DNA from: Bacteroidota bacterium
Lineage (GTDB): Bacteria > Bacteroidota > Bacteroidia > B-17B0 > Aurantibacillaceae
Direction: 5' to 3'
Length of the DNA: 42,334 nucleotides
NCBI GenBank assembly: GCA_013816895.1
Contig: JACDDR010000002.1
Location: 56,990 to 99,323 of the forward strand
The notes under the pieces were generated by a model that saw only the letters and a list, made by a program, of their open reading frames with translations, was not told the origin of the DNA and made no database searches. Below, one piece after another: positions 1 through 9,483 of this stretch. A program made the translations under genes and the position numbers. Every line of letters starts with the position of its first letter. Positions within the stretch are counted from its first letter, which is position 1.

Positions 1-2
1 TA

Positions 3-308
3 TACAATAACCTTGTTTTAAAAATAGATGAAATTGCAGAGCGAATTCTGACTTTGGGAGGAACGCCGCTTCACAGCTATTCGGATTATTTAAAGCTGAG
101 CGATATTCAAGAGGCTAAAAGTATTTCAAAAGGAACACAAGGTGTCGGATTGATCGTGGATTCGTTACAAAAAGTAATCGTAAAACAAAGAATGATATTA
201 AAAATTTCAGGGGATGCTGAGGACGAAGGAACCAGCGCCCTAATGAGCGATTATATCAGAGAGCAGGAAAAACTGATATGGATGTACACTTCTTATTTAA
301 ATAAATAA
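3..308 (+). CDS. dps: Dps/ferritin-like DNA-protection protein, C-terminal part (5' end outside window)
   Basis: Frame is open from the window edge (YNNLVLKIDEIAERILTLGGTPLHSYSDYLKLSDI...), typical Dps 'ERI..LGG.P..S..DYL..S.I'; the predicted ATG at 54 is internal. Confidence 0.85.
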   Translation, partial: YNNLVLKIDEIAERILTLGGTPLHSYSDYLKLSDIQEAKSISKGTQGVGLIVDSLQKVIVKQRMILKISGDAEDEGTSALMSDYIREQEKLIWMYTSYLNK

Positions 309-324
309 ACTTAAAAATTTCAAC

Positions 325-1809
325 TTGGAAAAGAAAAAATTAACCACAGCATCGGGTATTCCTTACACCGAAAATGAAAACACAATGAGTGCTGGCCAGC
401 GCGGGCCCTTACTATTACAGGATTTCATACTCCATGAAAAAATGGCTCACTTTAACCGTGAGCGCATTCCCGAAAGAGTAGTGCATGCTAAAGGAGCCGG
501 CGCTTATGGCACATTCACCGTTACAAGCGATATCACTCAATATACAAAAGCCAAGTTGTTTGGTAAAATTGGCAATTCGTGTAAATTATTTATCCGCTTC
601 TCTACAGTTGGCGGTGAAAAAGGAAGCGCCGATACAGAAAGAGATCCCCGTGGCTTTGCAGTAAAGTTTTATACTGAAGACGGAAACTGGGATTTAGTTG
701 GAAACAATACCCCGGTATTTTTTATAAAAGATCCAAAAAAATTCAGCGATTTTATTCACACCCAAAAGCGGGACCCAAAAACAAATTTAAAAAGCCCAAC
801 AATGATGTGGGATTTCTGGAGCCTTAATCCGGAGAGTCTACATCAGGTTTTAATTTTAATGAGCGATAGGGGAACTCCTTATTCATACCGCCACCTGCAT
901 GGATTTGGAAGTCACACGTTTTCGATGATCAACGCTGAAAATGAAAAAGTGTGGGTGAAGTTTCATTTCATCACAAAGCAGGGCATTAAAAATTTTACCG
1001 CCCAGGAAGCCAATGAAATGAAAGGCATTGACCCGGATCATGCACAGCGCGATCTTGTTGAAGCGATAGAGAAAAAAGAATTCCCAAAATGGGATTTAAA
1101 AATTCAGGTGATGACAAATGAACAGGCCCAGACGTTTCCTTTCAATCCGTTCGATTTATCAAAAGTATGGCCACATGCGGATTTCCCTCTAATAGAAGCA
1201 GGTACGATGGAATTAAATCAGGTTCCTAAAAATTATTTTGCTGAAGTTGAACAAGCCGCATTTGCTCCCGCCCATGTTGTTGACGGAATTAGCTATTCGC
1301 CAGATAAAATGTTACAAGGCAGGCTGCTTTCATACCCTGATGCGCACCGCTACCGTTTAGGCACAAATTTTGAGCAAATTCCGGTAAATAAATGTCCGTA
1401 CATGACAAATAATTACGAGCGCGATGGATTGATGCGTGTTGACGGGAACGGAGAAGACAGTCCTAATTATTTCCCTAACAGCTTTGATACTATTGTTGTA
1501 GATGAATCTTACAAGCAACCTGCCATGCAATTAGAAAATAATATTGCTGACTGGTATGATAGAAATGGTAAAGGGGATAATGACCATTATACGCAGCCGG
1601 GTATTTTGTTCAGAAAAACGATGTCTGATGAGGACCGAAAGAACACCGTATCAAATATTATTGGTGCAATGAGCGGTATTGCGGGCGAAAAGAAAAACGA
1701 TATAATTAACAGGCAGTTATGCCACTTCTTCAGAGCCGACATAGGATTAGGAATGGCTATTGCCCAGGGCTTGGGAATATCTATTGATGAAAAAATGATG
1801 AAACACTAA
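325..1809 (+). CDS. katA: Catalase, monofunctional heme type (~494 aa); start codon appears to be TTG
   Basis: Motifs FNRERIPERVVHAKGAGAYG, FIRFSTVGGEKGSADTERDPRGFAVKFYTEDGNWDLVGNN, RLLSYPDAHRYRLGTN. Confidence 0.97.
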   Translation: MEKKKLTTASGIPYTENENTMSAGQRGPLLLQDFILHEKMAHFNRERIPERVVHAKGAGAYGTFTVTSDITQYTKAKLFGKIGNSCKLFIRFSTVGGEKGSADTERDPRGFAVKFYTEDGNWDLVGNNTPVFFIKDPKKFSDFIHTQKRDPKTNLKSPTMMWDFWSLNPESLHQVLILMSDRGTPYSYRHLHGFGSHTFSMINAENEKVWVKFHFITKQGIKNFTAQEANEMKGIDPDHAQRDLVEAIEKKEFPKWDLKIQVMTNEQAQTFPFNPFDLSKVWPHADFPLIEAGTMELNQVPKNYFAEVEQAAFAPAHVVDGISYSPDKMLQGRLLSYPDAHRYRLGTNFEQIPVNKCPYMTNNYERDGLMRVDGNGEDSPNYFPNSFDTIVVDESYKQPAMQLENNIADWYDRNGKGDNDHYTQPGILFRKTMSDEDRKNTVSNIIGAMSGIAGEKKNDIINRQLCHFFRADIGLGMAIAQGLGISIDEKMMKH

Positions 1810-1835
1810 ATAAAAAACATTTTAAATTTAAGAAT

Positions 1836-2258
1836 ATGAAACGAACAGCAAAAGCTCATTGGTCGGGAACTTTAAAAGATGGAAAGGGCGAATTAACAAC
1901 ACCAAGCGGGATTTTAAATAAAACAAACTATAGTTTTAAAACCCGTTTTGAAGAAGGGATAACGGGAACTAATCCTGAAGAACTCTTAGCGGCGGCTCAT
2001 GCCGGTTGTTTCACAATGGCTGTAGGAGCCATTTTAACTCAAAAAGGGCTTAATCCGGCGGCTTTAGATACTGAAGCCTCAGTTTCGATGGAGGGTTTGT
2101 CAATCACCGGTATTCATTTATCAATTACCGGTTCTATTAAAGGGATTAATGAAGATGAATTCACCGCTATCACAAAAGATGCAGAAAAAAACTGTTTAAT
2201 CTCTAAAGTATTAAGCATTCCAATCAGCTCAGAAGCTCATTTCCTAATTACAGAGTAA
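1836..2258 (+). CDS. osmC: OsmC/Ohr family peroxiredoxin (OsmC type)
   Basis: TNPEELLAAAHAGCFTMAVGAIL and KNCLISKVLS motifs with the two conserved cysteines. Confidence 0.93.
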   Translation: MKRTAKAHWSGTLKDGKGELTTPSGILNKTNYSFKTRFEEGITGTNPEELLAAAHAGCFTMAVGAILTQKGLNPAALDTEASVSMEGLSITGIHLSITGSIKGINEDEFTAITKDAEKNCLISKVLSIPISSEAHFLITE

Positions 2259-2776
2259 GGGGCAGCCGTGCGAATTTATAAATCGGCTAAATGTTTTAAC
2301 CCCTTTATAAGGCCGTATAAATCCGGAAAAACCTTAATGGAAAATGTTTTAGCTCAAAAAAAGCAAGACCATAGATCCGTCTCTAACGGGCAATTGAGTG
2401 AAACCATTCGATTTTCACTGGTTAGAAATAATACCGGCGTAAAAAATGAATAAAAAAATGTTTTGTCAAACCCTAACTTTTTTTTCACACCAATATACCT
2501 GAAAAACTTGAGTGAGACCTTCCCGCAGAAATAAGGAATAATAGAAAGCATCTGGAAATTTTTAGCATGCCGTCTCCTTTATTAGGCTATCACAAAGGCC
2601 TTTCAGATTAGCTTTTGCGGGCTTTGTTTCTGCAATTACATTCATTCTTATTTTACCATCTATTAAATGTCGCTTTCAGCGAAAAGTAAACGGAAGTAAA
2701 AAATACACTTCTAACTTTGATAGATTTAAATAAACACTACTTGTTTGCCCTTCTTAAATCACATAGCTAGTATTAT

Positions 2777-5764
2777 ATGAAAGAAATTAAAAACAGTTGG
2801 CCGGAAGTATTATTAACAGGTTCGGATGAAAATGCGAAACGCATTTATAAAAAGGACTGGTCTAAACATCTCATGGGTCCAATTGAAAATTGGTCGCAAA
2901 GTTTTATTACAATCCTCACCACTGCCATGGGTTCACGTTTCCCCGCTTTAATGTTATGGGGTTCAGATTTTATTGCTTTTTTCAACGACGGCTACGGAAC
3001 TGTATTGGGTGATAAACAGATTTGGGCTTTAGGAAAACCTCTTCAGGAAATATGGCCCGAGGCCTGGGAGTCGCTTTACGGAATGTTAAAAGGGGTAATT
3101 GAAACAGGAAACGGAAGTTGGGCAGAGGATCAGATCTATTTTCTTCATCGAAAAGGTTATCCTGAAGAATCTTACTTTACTTTTTCTTTTGCCAGAATTA
3201 TCGACGAAAGAGGCGGTTTCGGAGGGATTTTATGCACAGCTATTGAAACCACAGAAAAAGTAATCGGCGACAGAAGACTGAAATCTTTAAGGGAAATTGG
3301 CAACCGTGCCGGAACAAAATCTACGGTTAAAGAAGTTTACGCTGAAAGTCTCGCAGTAATAAAAGAGCAATCGCGGGATATTCCCTTTGCGGTTTTACTG
3401 ATTGTGTCGCCTGATGGAAACACTGTTGAAGTTTTTGATTCCATTTGCATGGAGACTCCCTCGGGATCTTTTAACTTGTCAGACATCCCGGTATTGCAAC
3501 GCGTTTTTGATAATGGCACTGCTGAATTTATTGATCAGATTCCTGAAGGGTTTAAACATACTCCAATCGAGACTGATCAGGATCCGGTAAAATTAACCTG
3601 CGTTTTACCAATTAAGATCTCAAAAACAACTGTATCTGGTTTCCTGTTTGTAGGCTTAAGCCCTCACCTACCATTTGAAGATCCGTACCGGAGTTTTTTA
3701 GATCTTTTGGAGGGTCAAATCTCCGCGGTTGCAGCCAGTGCCAAAACTCAGGAAGAGGCCCGGGAACGCGCAAAAGCTCTTGCTGAGCTTGATCAAATGA
3801 AAACAGCTTTTTTTAGTAACGTTAGTCATGAATTTCGCACCCCTCTCACCTTGCTTCTTGCTCCTCTTGAAGATGCAATGGGACAGAATAGAGATCAGGA
3901 TATTCATATTGACCGCGAAACATTTGAATCGATTTATAGAAATGCGCTTCGTCTTTTAAAATTGGTAAATTCTCTGCTGGACTTCTCAAAAATGGAAGCC
4001 GGCCGATCTGAGGCCTCCTTCGAACCCGTAGATTTAGCCGAATATACAGAAGGGTTGGCAAGCCAATTTCGTGCAGTAATGGAAAAAGGCAATCTTAATT
4101 TAGAAGTTGAAATTGACACACTTTCAGAACCCATTTTTGTTGATCGTGACATGTGGGAAAAGATTGTTTTAAACCTTCTTTCAAACGCAATGAAATTTAC
4201 TTTTGAAGGAGGCGTGAAAGTTTTACTGAAAGAGTTTCCAAATGAAGTAGAGTTGATTGTGGAGGATTCCGGAATAGGCATTTCAAAAAAGGAGCTTCCA
4301 AAAATCTTTAACAGGTTTCATCGTGTTGAAGGCGCAAAGTCGAGAACCTTTGAAGGCTCCGGCATTGGCCTTGCGATCGTTCAGGACATGGTAAAAATAC
4401 ATTCCGGAAAAATAAAAGTAGAAAGTACCGAAGGCAAGGGCACTAGTTTTCGTATCACGATTCCAAAAGGACATGCACATTTACCGCCTGATAAAATAAA
4501 AACCAAAGCGGTAACCATCACTACGCATTCAAAAACCCATGGCTTTATTGAAGAAGCTTCCCGTTGGATTCCCGATATAACCAATGATACTGACCATAGC
4601 CGCACTAACTCAACAATATTAGTGGTAGATGATAATGCTGATATGCGGGAATATCTTACACGGGTGCTTGACAAAAACTATAATGTACTGGCCGCTTCAA
4701 ATGGACGGGAAGCCCTGCAAATTGTGAAAACCGGCCAGGCAGACCTAATCATCAGTGATATCATGATGCCTGTAATGAATGGCTTCGAGTTACTAAAAAA
4801 ATTGAGAGAACAGAAAAAAGATTCGCGCCTTCCAGTCATTTTCCTTTCTGCCAGAGCGGGCAAAGAAGCTACCATTGAGGGTCTTGAAGCGGAGGCTGAT
4901 GATTACCTGATAAAGCCTTTTTCGAGTAAGGAATTAATTGCCCGTGTTAGAACGCAGCTGGCCCTGGTGGCACTACAATCCGACCTCGAATCCGAGCGAC
5001 AAGCCCTTCTCATTAAGGATGAACATTTAAAACAGGCTAATAGCAACCTTCAGAAATCAAATACTAATTTATCGCAGTTTGCCTTTGTTGCCTCTCATGA
5101 TTTGCAGGAGCCCGTGCGGAAAATATCAACTTTCGTACAGATGCTTGATCAGAATTTGGGGGATATGGAAAAGTCAAAAACATATCTCGAAAAAATAAAA
5201 TATTCCGCTTCCAGAATGGCAGTCCTGATAAGCGATTTATTAAGTTTTTCGGAACTTTCGAAAACAGAAAAGGTTTTTGAAAAAGTTGACTTAAATAAAA
5301 TCGTTGAAAACATTAAAAATGATTTCGATTTAATAATTGAGGAGAAGCATGCATCTGTTCAATGCTCGGCTTTGCCCGTTATTAATGCAATTCCAGGTCA
5401 GATGACGCAATTGTTCAGCAACCTTCTATCCAATTCTTTAAAATATGTTGAAAAAGATCTCAAGCCGGTTATCACAATAAGTTCATCTCTTTTGCCAATA
5501 GAAGAAATAGAAAAGAATTCGGCATTGAGCCCAAACAAGGTCTATTACAAAATTGAATTTAAGGATAACGGGATTGGCATTGATGAGAAGTATGTAGAGC
5601 GGATTTTTGTAATGTTTCAAAGGTTGCATTCCAAATCAGAATATTCCGGAACAGGCATTGGACTTGCGATTTGTAAAAAGATTACTCAAAATCATCATGG
5701 CGATATTTATATCATTCCCGGTACTCAAGGCGCAGTTTTTAATGTGATTTTGCCGACAACATGA
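2777..5764 (+). CDS. Hybrid sensor histidine kinase: PAS-like + GAF-like - HisKA/HATPase - REC - second HisKA/HATPase
   Basis: FFSNVSHEFRTPLTLLLAPLEDA (H-box 1), GSGIGLAIVQDMV, ILVVDDNADMREYL...DLIISDIMMPVMNGFELL (REC), FVASHDLQEPVRKISTFVQ (H-box 2), GTGIGLAICKKI (G-box 2). No obvious TM segment. Confidence 0.92.
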   Translation: MKEIKNSWPEVLLTGSDENAKRIYKKDWSKHLMGPIENWSQSFITILTTAMGSRFPALMLWGSDFIAFFNDGYGTVLGDKQIWALGKPLQEIWPEAWESLYGMLKGVIETGNGSWAEDQIYFLHRKGYPEESYFTFSFARIIDERGGFGGILCTAIETTEKVIGDRRLKSLREIGNRAGTKSTVKEVYAESLAVIKEQSRDIPFAVLLIVSPDGNTVEVFDSICMETPSGSFNLSDIPVLQRVFDNGTAEFIDQIPEGFKHTPIETDQDPVKLTCVLPIKISKTTVSGFLFVGLSPHLPFEDPYRSFLDLLEGQISAVAASAKTQEEARERAKALAELDQMKTAFFSNVSHEFRTPLTLLLAPLEDAMGQNRDQDIHIDRETFESIYRNALRLLKLVNSLLDFSKMEAGRSEASFEPVDLAEYTEGLASQFRAVMEKGNLNLEVEIDTLSEPIFVDRDMWEKIVLNLLSNAMKFTFEGGVKVLLKEFPNEVELIVEDSGIGISKKELPKIFNRFHRVEGAKSRTFEGSGIGLAIVQDMVKIHSGKIKVESTEGKGTSFRITIPKGHAHLPPDKIKTKAVTITTHSKTHGFIEEASRWIPDITNDTDHSRTNSTILVVDDNADMREYLTRVLDKNYNVLAASNGREALQIVKTGQADLIISDIMMPVMNGFELLKKLREQKKDSRLPVIFLSARAGKEATIEGLEAEADDYLIKPFSSKELIARVRTQLALVALQSDLESERQALLIKDEHLKQANSNLQKSNTNLSQFAFVASHDLQEPVRKISTFVQMLDQNLGDMEKSKTYLEKIKYSASRMAVLISDLLSFSELSKTEKVFEKVDLNKIVENIKNDFDLIIEEKHASVQCSALPVINAIPGQMTQLFSNLLSNSLKYVEKDLKPVITISSSLLPIEEIEKNSALSPNKVYYKIEFKDNGIGIDEKYVERIFVMFQRLHSKSEYSGTGIGLAICKKITQNHHGDIYIIPGTQGAVFNVILPTT

Positions 5765-5808
5765 CCTGGCCATAAAAAGATTCGAAAAGATACCCGTAAT
5801 GTGTTTGC

Positions 5809-6045
5809 TTATTTATACAGATACACTTCTCCGCCTTCATTGATCGCTTTTCCGCGGATGACGCCGTGAAGGTGGAGTCGGGATCCTTTTTTTAAAATAA
5901 CATTGCCCTCTATGGTACCGTAAATCCTTGCCGTCACATTTTCCGTCACAGTTACCTGATCAGCCTTTAAATTATTATACTGGGTATTGAGATTAATAAC
6001 GACTTCGCCCTTAACTTCTGTATCTATAACTTTAAAGGTGTTCAT
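5809..6045 (-). CDS. Small bactofilin/beta-helix-like protein
   Basis: 78 aa with repetitive beta-type pattern (GTIEGNVILKKGSRLHLHGVIRGKAINEGGEVYLY). Confidence 0.5.
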   Translation of the reverse strand: MNTFKVIDTEVKGEVVINLNTQYNNLKADQVTVTENVTARIYGTIEGNVILKKGSRLHLHGVIRGKAINEGGEVYLYK

Positions 6046-6190
6046 CTGTTAGACATGAAATCGATTATAAAAATTATCCTTAAAAAGCAAATGGCCTGGT
6101 AAAAACCGTTTCAAAAATAGGGATAAAAAGGGTTTAGCATTGTGGTTTATTTTAGGAGAAGTTATTAAAGCAATCGCTGAAGAGCCGGCT

Positions 6191-6213
6191 ATTGTAGAGA
6201 AATCTCCATAAAT
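6191..6213. repeat. Imperfect palindromic repeat copy 1: ATTGTAGAGAAATCTCCATAAA
   Basis: Direct similarity to copy at 6318-6340. Confidence 0.5.
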
Positions 6214-6317
6214 TCTACGCCTGAAAGAGATAATGTTTTTTTAGAGAAAAGGTTTCGCGTGATTCAGGAAGTATGTTTATAGTAAAAAATCATGCCGTCC
6301 TGAAAAAAAAGCGGGAA

Positions 6318-6340
6318 ATTGTAGAGAGGTCTCCACAAAA
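6318..6340. repeat. Imperfect palindromic repeat copy 2: ATTGTAGAGAGGTCTCCACAAAA
   Basis: TGTAGAGA-GG-TCTCCACA is an 18-bp dyad with one mismatched pair; matches copy 1. Confidence 0.5.
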
Positions 6341-6479
6341 TAATCTGAAAAAAAATCAGAACACCAAATGATTATGGCTGCTAAAAGAACATAATGAAAC
6401 TTTTGAGGGGAACCTCCGGGCATTTTGGGTTTTAAACAAACTGGGTCTTTAGTTAAGGCACGAAATTTTTTGAAATCTT

Positions 6480-7748
6480 CTATAAATTTTTAATCTTATT
6501 CAATAACATTCTTTTTTCAGGTTCAGATAGTGTGAGCCTCAATGCGGTTTCAAATTGTTTTTTTGCTTCAGTAGCATTGCCTAAACGGTGATGAATTTCA
6601 CCCAAAGTGCTGTAATAAAGATAATAGGCCGCTAACTTATTTTTTCCTTTAATGTCATTTAGCTCTTTCAATGCTTTTTCAGCACCATGCAATTGCAGCA
6701 CGGCCACCGTGCGGTTCAGTTCGCTGATGGCAGAGGGCTTGATTTTTCTTAATAATTCATAATGATTGAGAATGGCCGTCCAGTTTGTCCTTGCAAAATG
6801 CGGCGAGGTACAATGTTCAAAGGCAATGGCCGCCTCCACATGATACGATGTAATTACATCACCCGAAGCAGCTTTATTAAAATATAAAATGCCTTCCTCA
6901 ATTAAAGCGATATTCCATTTTTTCCGGTCCTGCTCCGCTAATAAAATTATTTCGCCCTCCGCGGATATTCTGCTATCATTTCGCGAAGCATGAAAACACA
7001 TCAAAGCCATTAAAGCATTTACTTCCGGCAGTTGTGTGTTAATGTTATCGGTTAATAATTTGCATAAAATTACCGCCTCCTCCATTAAGTCTTTACGAAC
7101 CAGTTCTTCGGAGTGTGTTGAGTTATATCCTTCGTTAAATAACAAATAAACGGCATTTAACACTGCTGCGATCCTTATTTTTATTTCCTCAACATTGGGA
7201 ATGATAAAGGAAATCTTATTCTCCCTGAAAAACTCTTTGGTGCGGTATAAACGTTTGGAAATAGTGTCTTCCGAAGTTAAAAAAGCCTTAGCAATTTCAA
7301 GGGTGCTAAATCCGCAAAGGGTTTTAAGAATTAAAGTAATTTGATTTTCTTCCGAAATACCAGGATGACAACAAGCAAACATCATCCTTAACTGATCGTC
7401 TTTTATTAACGTATCGGTGGCTAAATTATTAAAGGTTGCGTCCACCGTATAACCCGAACGCAGCAGTAGATTAGTTTCATCATTGCCAAATAAAACCTGG
7501 CTTCTTTGTTTCTTAATAAGGTTAAGCGCTTTGTTTTTTGCAACAATGAATAACCATCCTTCAGGGTTCCGGGGCAATCCTTTAATTTTCCATTGTTCCA
7601 ATGCAGCAATTAAGGTTTCCTGAACAACGTCTTCAGCCAATTCTAAATTATGAATCCCAAAAATACGTGTAAGCACCGCTACCATCTTGCCCGCCTGATG
7701 CCGGAACAAATGATTAACGGTGCTTTCAATTTGTAATGAATCCGGCAT
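6480..7748 (-). CDS. ECF RNA polymerase sigma factor, ECF42-like with long C-terminal TPR-like domain
   Basis: sigma2/sigma4 motifs (LAEDVVQETLIAALEQW, GWLFIVAKNKALNLIKK, CGFSTLEIAKAFLTSEDTISKRLYR) plus ~240 aa C-terminal extension; adjacent YciI/DGPF gene. Confidence 0.9.
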   Translation of the reverse strand: MPDSLQIESTVNHLFRHQAGKMVAVLTRIFGIHNLELAEDVVQETLIAALEQWKIKGLPRNPEGWLFIVAKNKALNLIKKQRSQVLFGNDETNLLLRSGYTVDATFNNLATDTLIKDDQLRMMFACCHPGISEENQITLILKTLCGFSTLEIAKAFLTSEDTISKRLYRTKEFFRENKISFIIPNVEEIKIRIAAVLNAVYLLFNEGYNSTHSEELVRKDLMEEAVILCKLLTDNINTQLPEVNALMALMCFHASRNDSRISAEGEIILLAEQDRKKWNIALIEEGILYFNKAASGDVITSYHVEAAIAFEHCTSPHFARTNWTAILNHYELLRKIKPSAISELNRTVAVLQLHGAEKALKELNDIKGKNKLAAYYLYYSTLGEIHHRLGNATEAKKQFETALRLTLSEPEKRMLLNKIKNL

Positions 7749-7780
7749 AAGCTTATGCCAAATTTAAAGAGTTACTTTAA

Positions 7781-8155
7781 CTAAAAGAAGAATTGATCAG
7801 AAACAATTTTACCCTCTTTCACCTCAAACACGCAAATCTCTTCTAAATTCATCCTTCCTTTTTCTTTAAAAGTTGCATCTAAAGTCATGGCGCAGCTAAA
7901 ATAGCGGCCGCCAACTACAGCATCTGAAAACGAGCCGCCATGGCGTGTTTCAATCATGGCTGCAAAAGCAGCACCTTTTTGCATCACGGCATTTTTACCT
8001 GTTGCTGAAGGAATAGGTGAGTGCGCAGGCTCTGTGCTGGTAACATCGTCAGCGTATAGTTCTTCCTGAACCTGTTGAACCTGGCCCATGCGCATCAATT
8101 CTACCAATCTGTTCGCTACATCTTGTGTAGTCATCGCCTTTTGTGTGGTTGTCAT
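7781..8155 (-). CDS. SnoaL-like / NTF2-like domain protein
   Basis: MTTQDVANRLVELMRMGQVQQVQEELYADDVTSTEP... small NTF2-type fold pattern. Confidence 0.75.
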   Translation of the reverse strand: MTTTQKAMTTQDVANRLVELMRMGQVQQVQEELYADDVTSTEPAHSPIPSATGKNAVMQKGAAFAAMIETRHGGSFSDAVVGGRYFSCAMTLDATFKEKGRMNLEEICVFEVKEGKIVSDQFFF

Positions 8156-8181
8156 AAAATGTTGTTTAAAATGTTTATGGT

Positions 8182-8565
8182 TTAATTGTTTGAATGAAGT
8201 CCTACTTTGTTGCCTTCGCTATCAGTAATAAAGGCCATGTGCCCGATTTCGGCACTAATGTGAGTTTTAGGCATAGTAATTTTACCCCCCGCTTTTTCAA
8301 CTTTACTTAAAGCTGCAGAAAGGTCAGGATTGGCATTTAAATAAATTACCGCTCCTTCAAGACTTGGTTTATGCATTGGGCCCTGTACAATAGCGCCCGA
8401 AACTTTTCCGTTAGTTTCCCCGGCAGGAAAAAACGCCATTTGCATACCCATCGCTTCTTGCTGATGCATTTGTATTGAAAATACATTCTCATAGAATTTT
8501 TTTGCTCTTGTAATATCGCTAACCGATAATTCGAACCAATTTAAGGCATTTGCTGTGTCGTTCAT
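8182..8565 (-). CDS. VOC (glyoxalase/bleomycin-resistance) family protein
   Basis: NALNWFELSVSDITRAKKFYENVF...GHMAFITDSEGNKVGLHS. Confidence 0.9.
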   Translation of the reverse strand: MNDTANALNWFELSVSDITRAKKFYENVFSIQMHQQEAMGMQMAFFPAGETNGKVSGAIVQGPMHKPSLEGAVIYLNANPDLSAALSKVEKAGGKITMPKTHISAEIGHMAFITDSEGNKVGLHSNN

Positions 8566-8645
8566 GTTTTTTTTGTTTTAGATTATTAATACTTGTAATA
8601 AAGACAATGTCATTGACCTAATTGGGACAAAAACATAAAAATAAT

Positions 8646-9035
8646 TTAGTTTGCAGTCATAGTGCCGACTTCACGGATCTCGACGGTTCCACTTTCCGCC
8701 TCCAGGTTAGGACATCCATTGGCAATTTCGGCAGCTTCTTCAATAGTACCCGCTTTTAAAAGCACATAGCCTCCTAAAATCTCTTTTCCCTCCATAAAAG
8801 GTCCGTCGGTTAGTTTTTTTGAAGTGCCGCTTATTACTTTGCCAGTATTTATAAGAGGTTGCGCGCCAACTAAAATATTTTTTTGTGCGATGCTACCAAT
8901 CCAGTCCTGCCAGCGCTTCATGTGCGCCTCAATCTGTTCAGGGGATAAATGTTTGCGTTCGGCGTCACCGCCGCGAAATAAGAGAAGGAATTCTTTCATA
9001 ATTATGTTTTTATAAGTTTGTTTAAAGACAATCAA
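8646..9035 (-). CDS. YciI-like DGPF family protein
   Basis: LLFRGGDAERKHLSPEQIEAHMKRWQDWI...LTDGPFMEGKEILGGYVLLKAGTIEEAAEIANGCP (DGPF motif). True start probably ATG at 8999 (MKEFLLLF). Confidence 0.92.
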   Translation of the reverse strand: MIVFKQTYKNIIMKEFLLLFRGGDAERKHLSPEQIEAHMKRWQDWIGSIAQKNILVGAQPLINTGKVISGTSKKLTDGPFMEGKEILGGYVLLKAGTIEEAAEIANGCPNLEAESGTVEIREVGTMTAN

Positions 9036-9306
9036 GGTTAGGCAAATAGGACAACATTAAAAAAATTAAATTGGGTTAGATTGAAAACAACATTCAGAAA
9101 GCAAAAGATCAAATTCTTTTTTATTGGAGAAGTACACCGATCGCAAATCAGAATGAAAGAAAATTCGGGAGTTCTTCTGGCAAAAAAAAGCAGCGGCTTA
9201 TGTTAGTTTTTCAATAACGCTGCGGCTATAAAGCGATGCTAATAAACGCTAACACATTGATGTTTAAGTTTATGCGATTGCAGATAAAGCTAAAAATTGT
9301 TTATAA

Positions 9307-9338
9307 TTTGTTAATTACCTTAATTACAGGTATATTTG
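9307..9338 (+). promoter_or_regulatory. Bacteroidetes-type promoter upstream of the DEAD-box helicase
   Basis: TTTG (9307-9310) - 20 bp - TATATTTG (9331-9338), matching TTTG-N~20-TAnnTTTG; implies a leader of ~130-140 nt. Confidence 0.6.
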
Positions 9339-9483
9339 TGCCTAATAAAACAATAAATAAAACGAAGACTGTCATTTCCCTATTCTGTTTGTAGTCCATC
9401 TCATTGCAATTCGAACACATTTCACATTTTTCACAACATTAATTAACCAAACAAAATAAGCGTGCATTCGCATGCAACAAATT

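Noticed and set aside
2268-2551. Two overlapping small ORFs (61 aa +, 65 aa -) between osmC and the hybrid kinase
   Set aside because: No family-like pattern, overlap each other, in low-complexity intergenic DNA.
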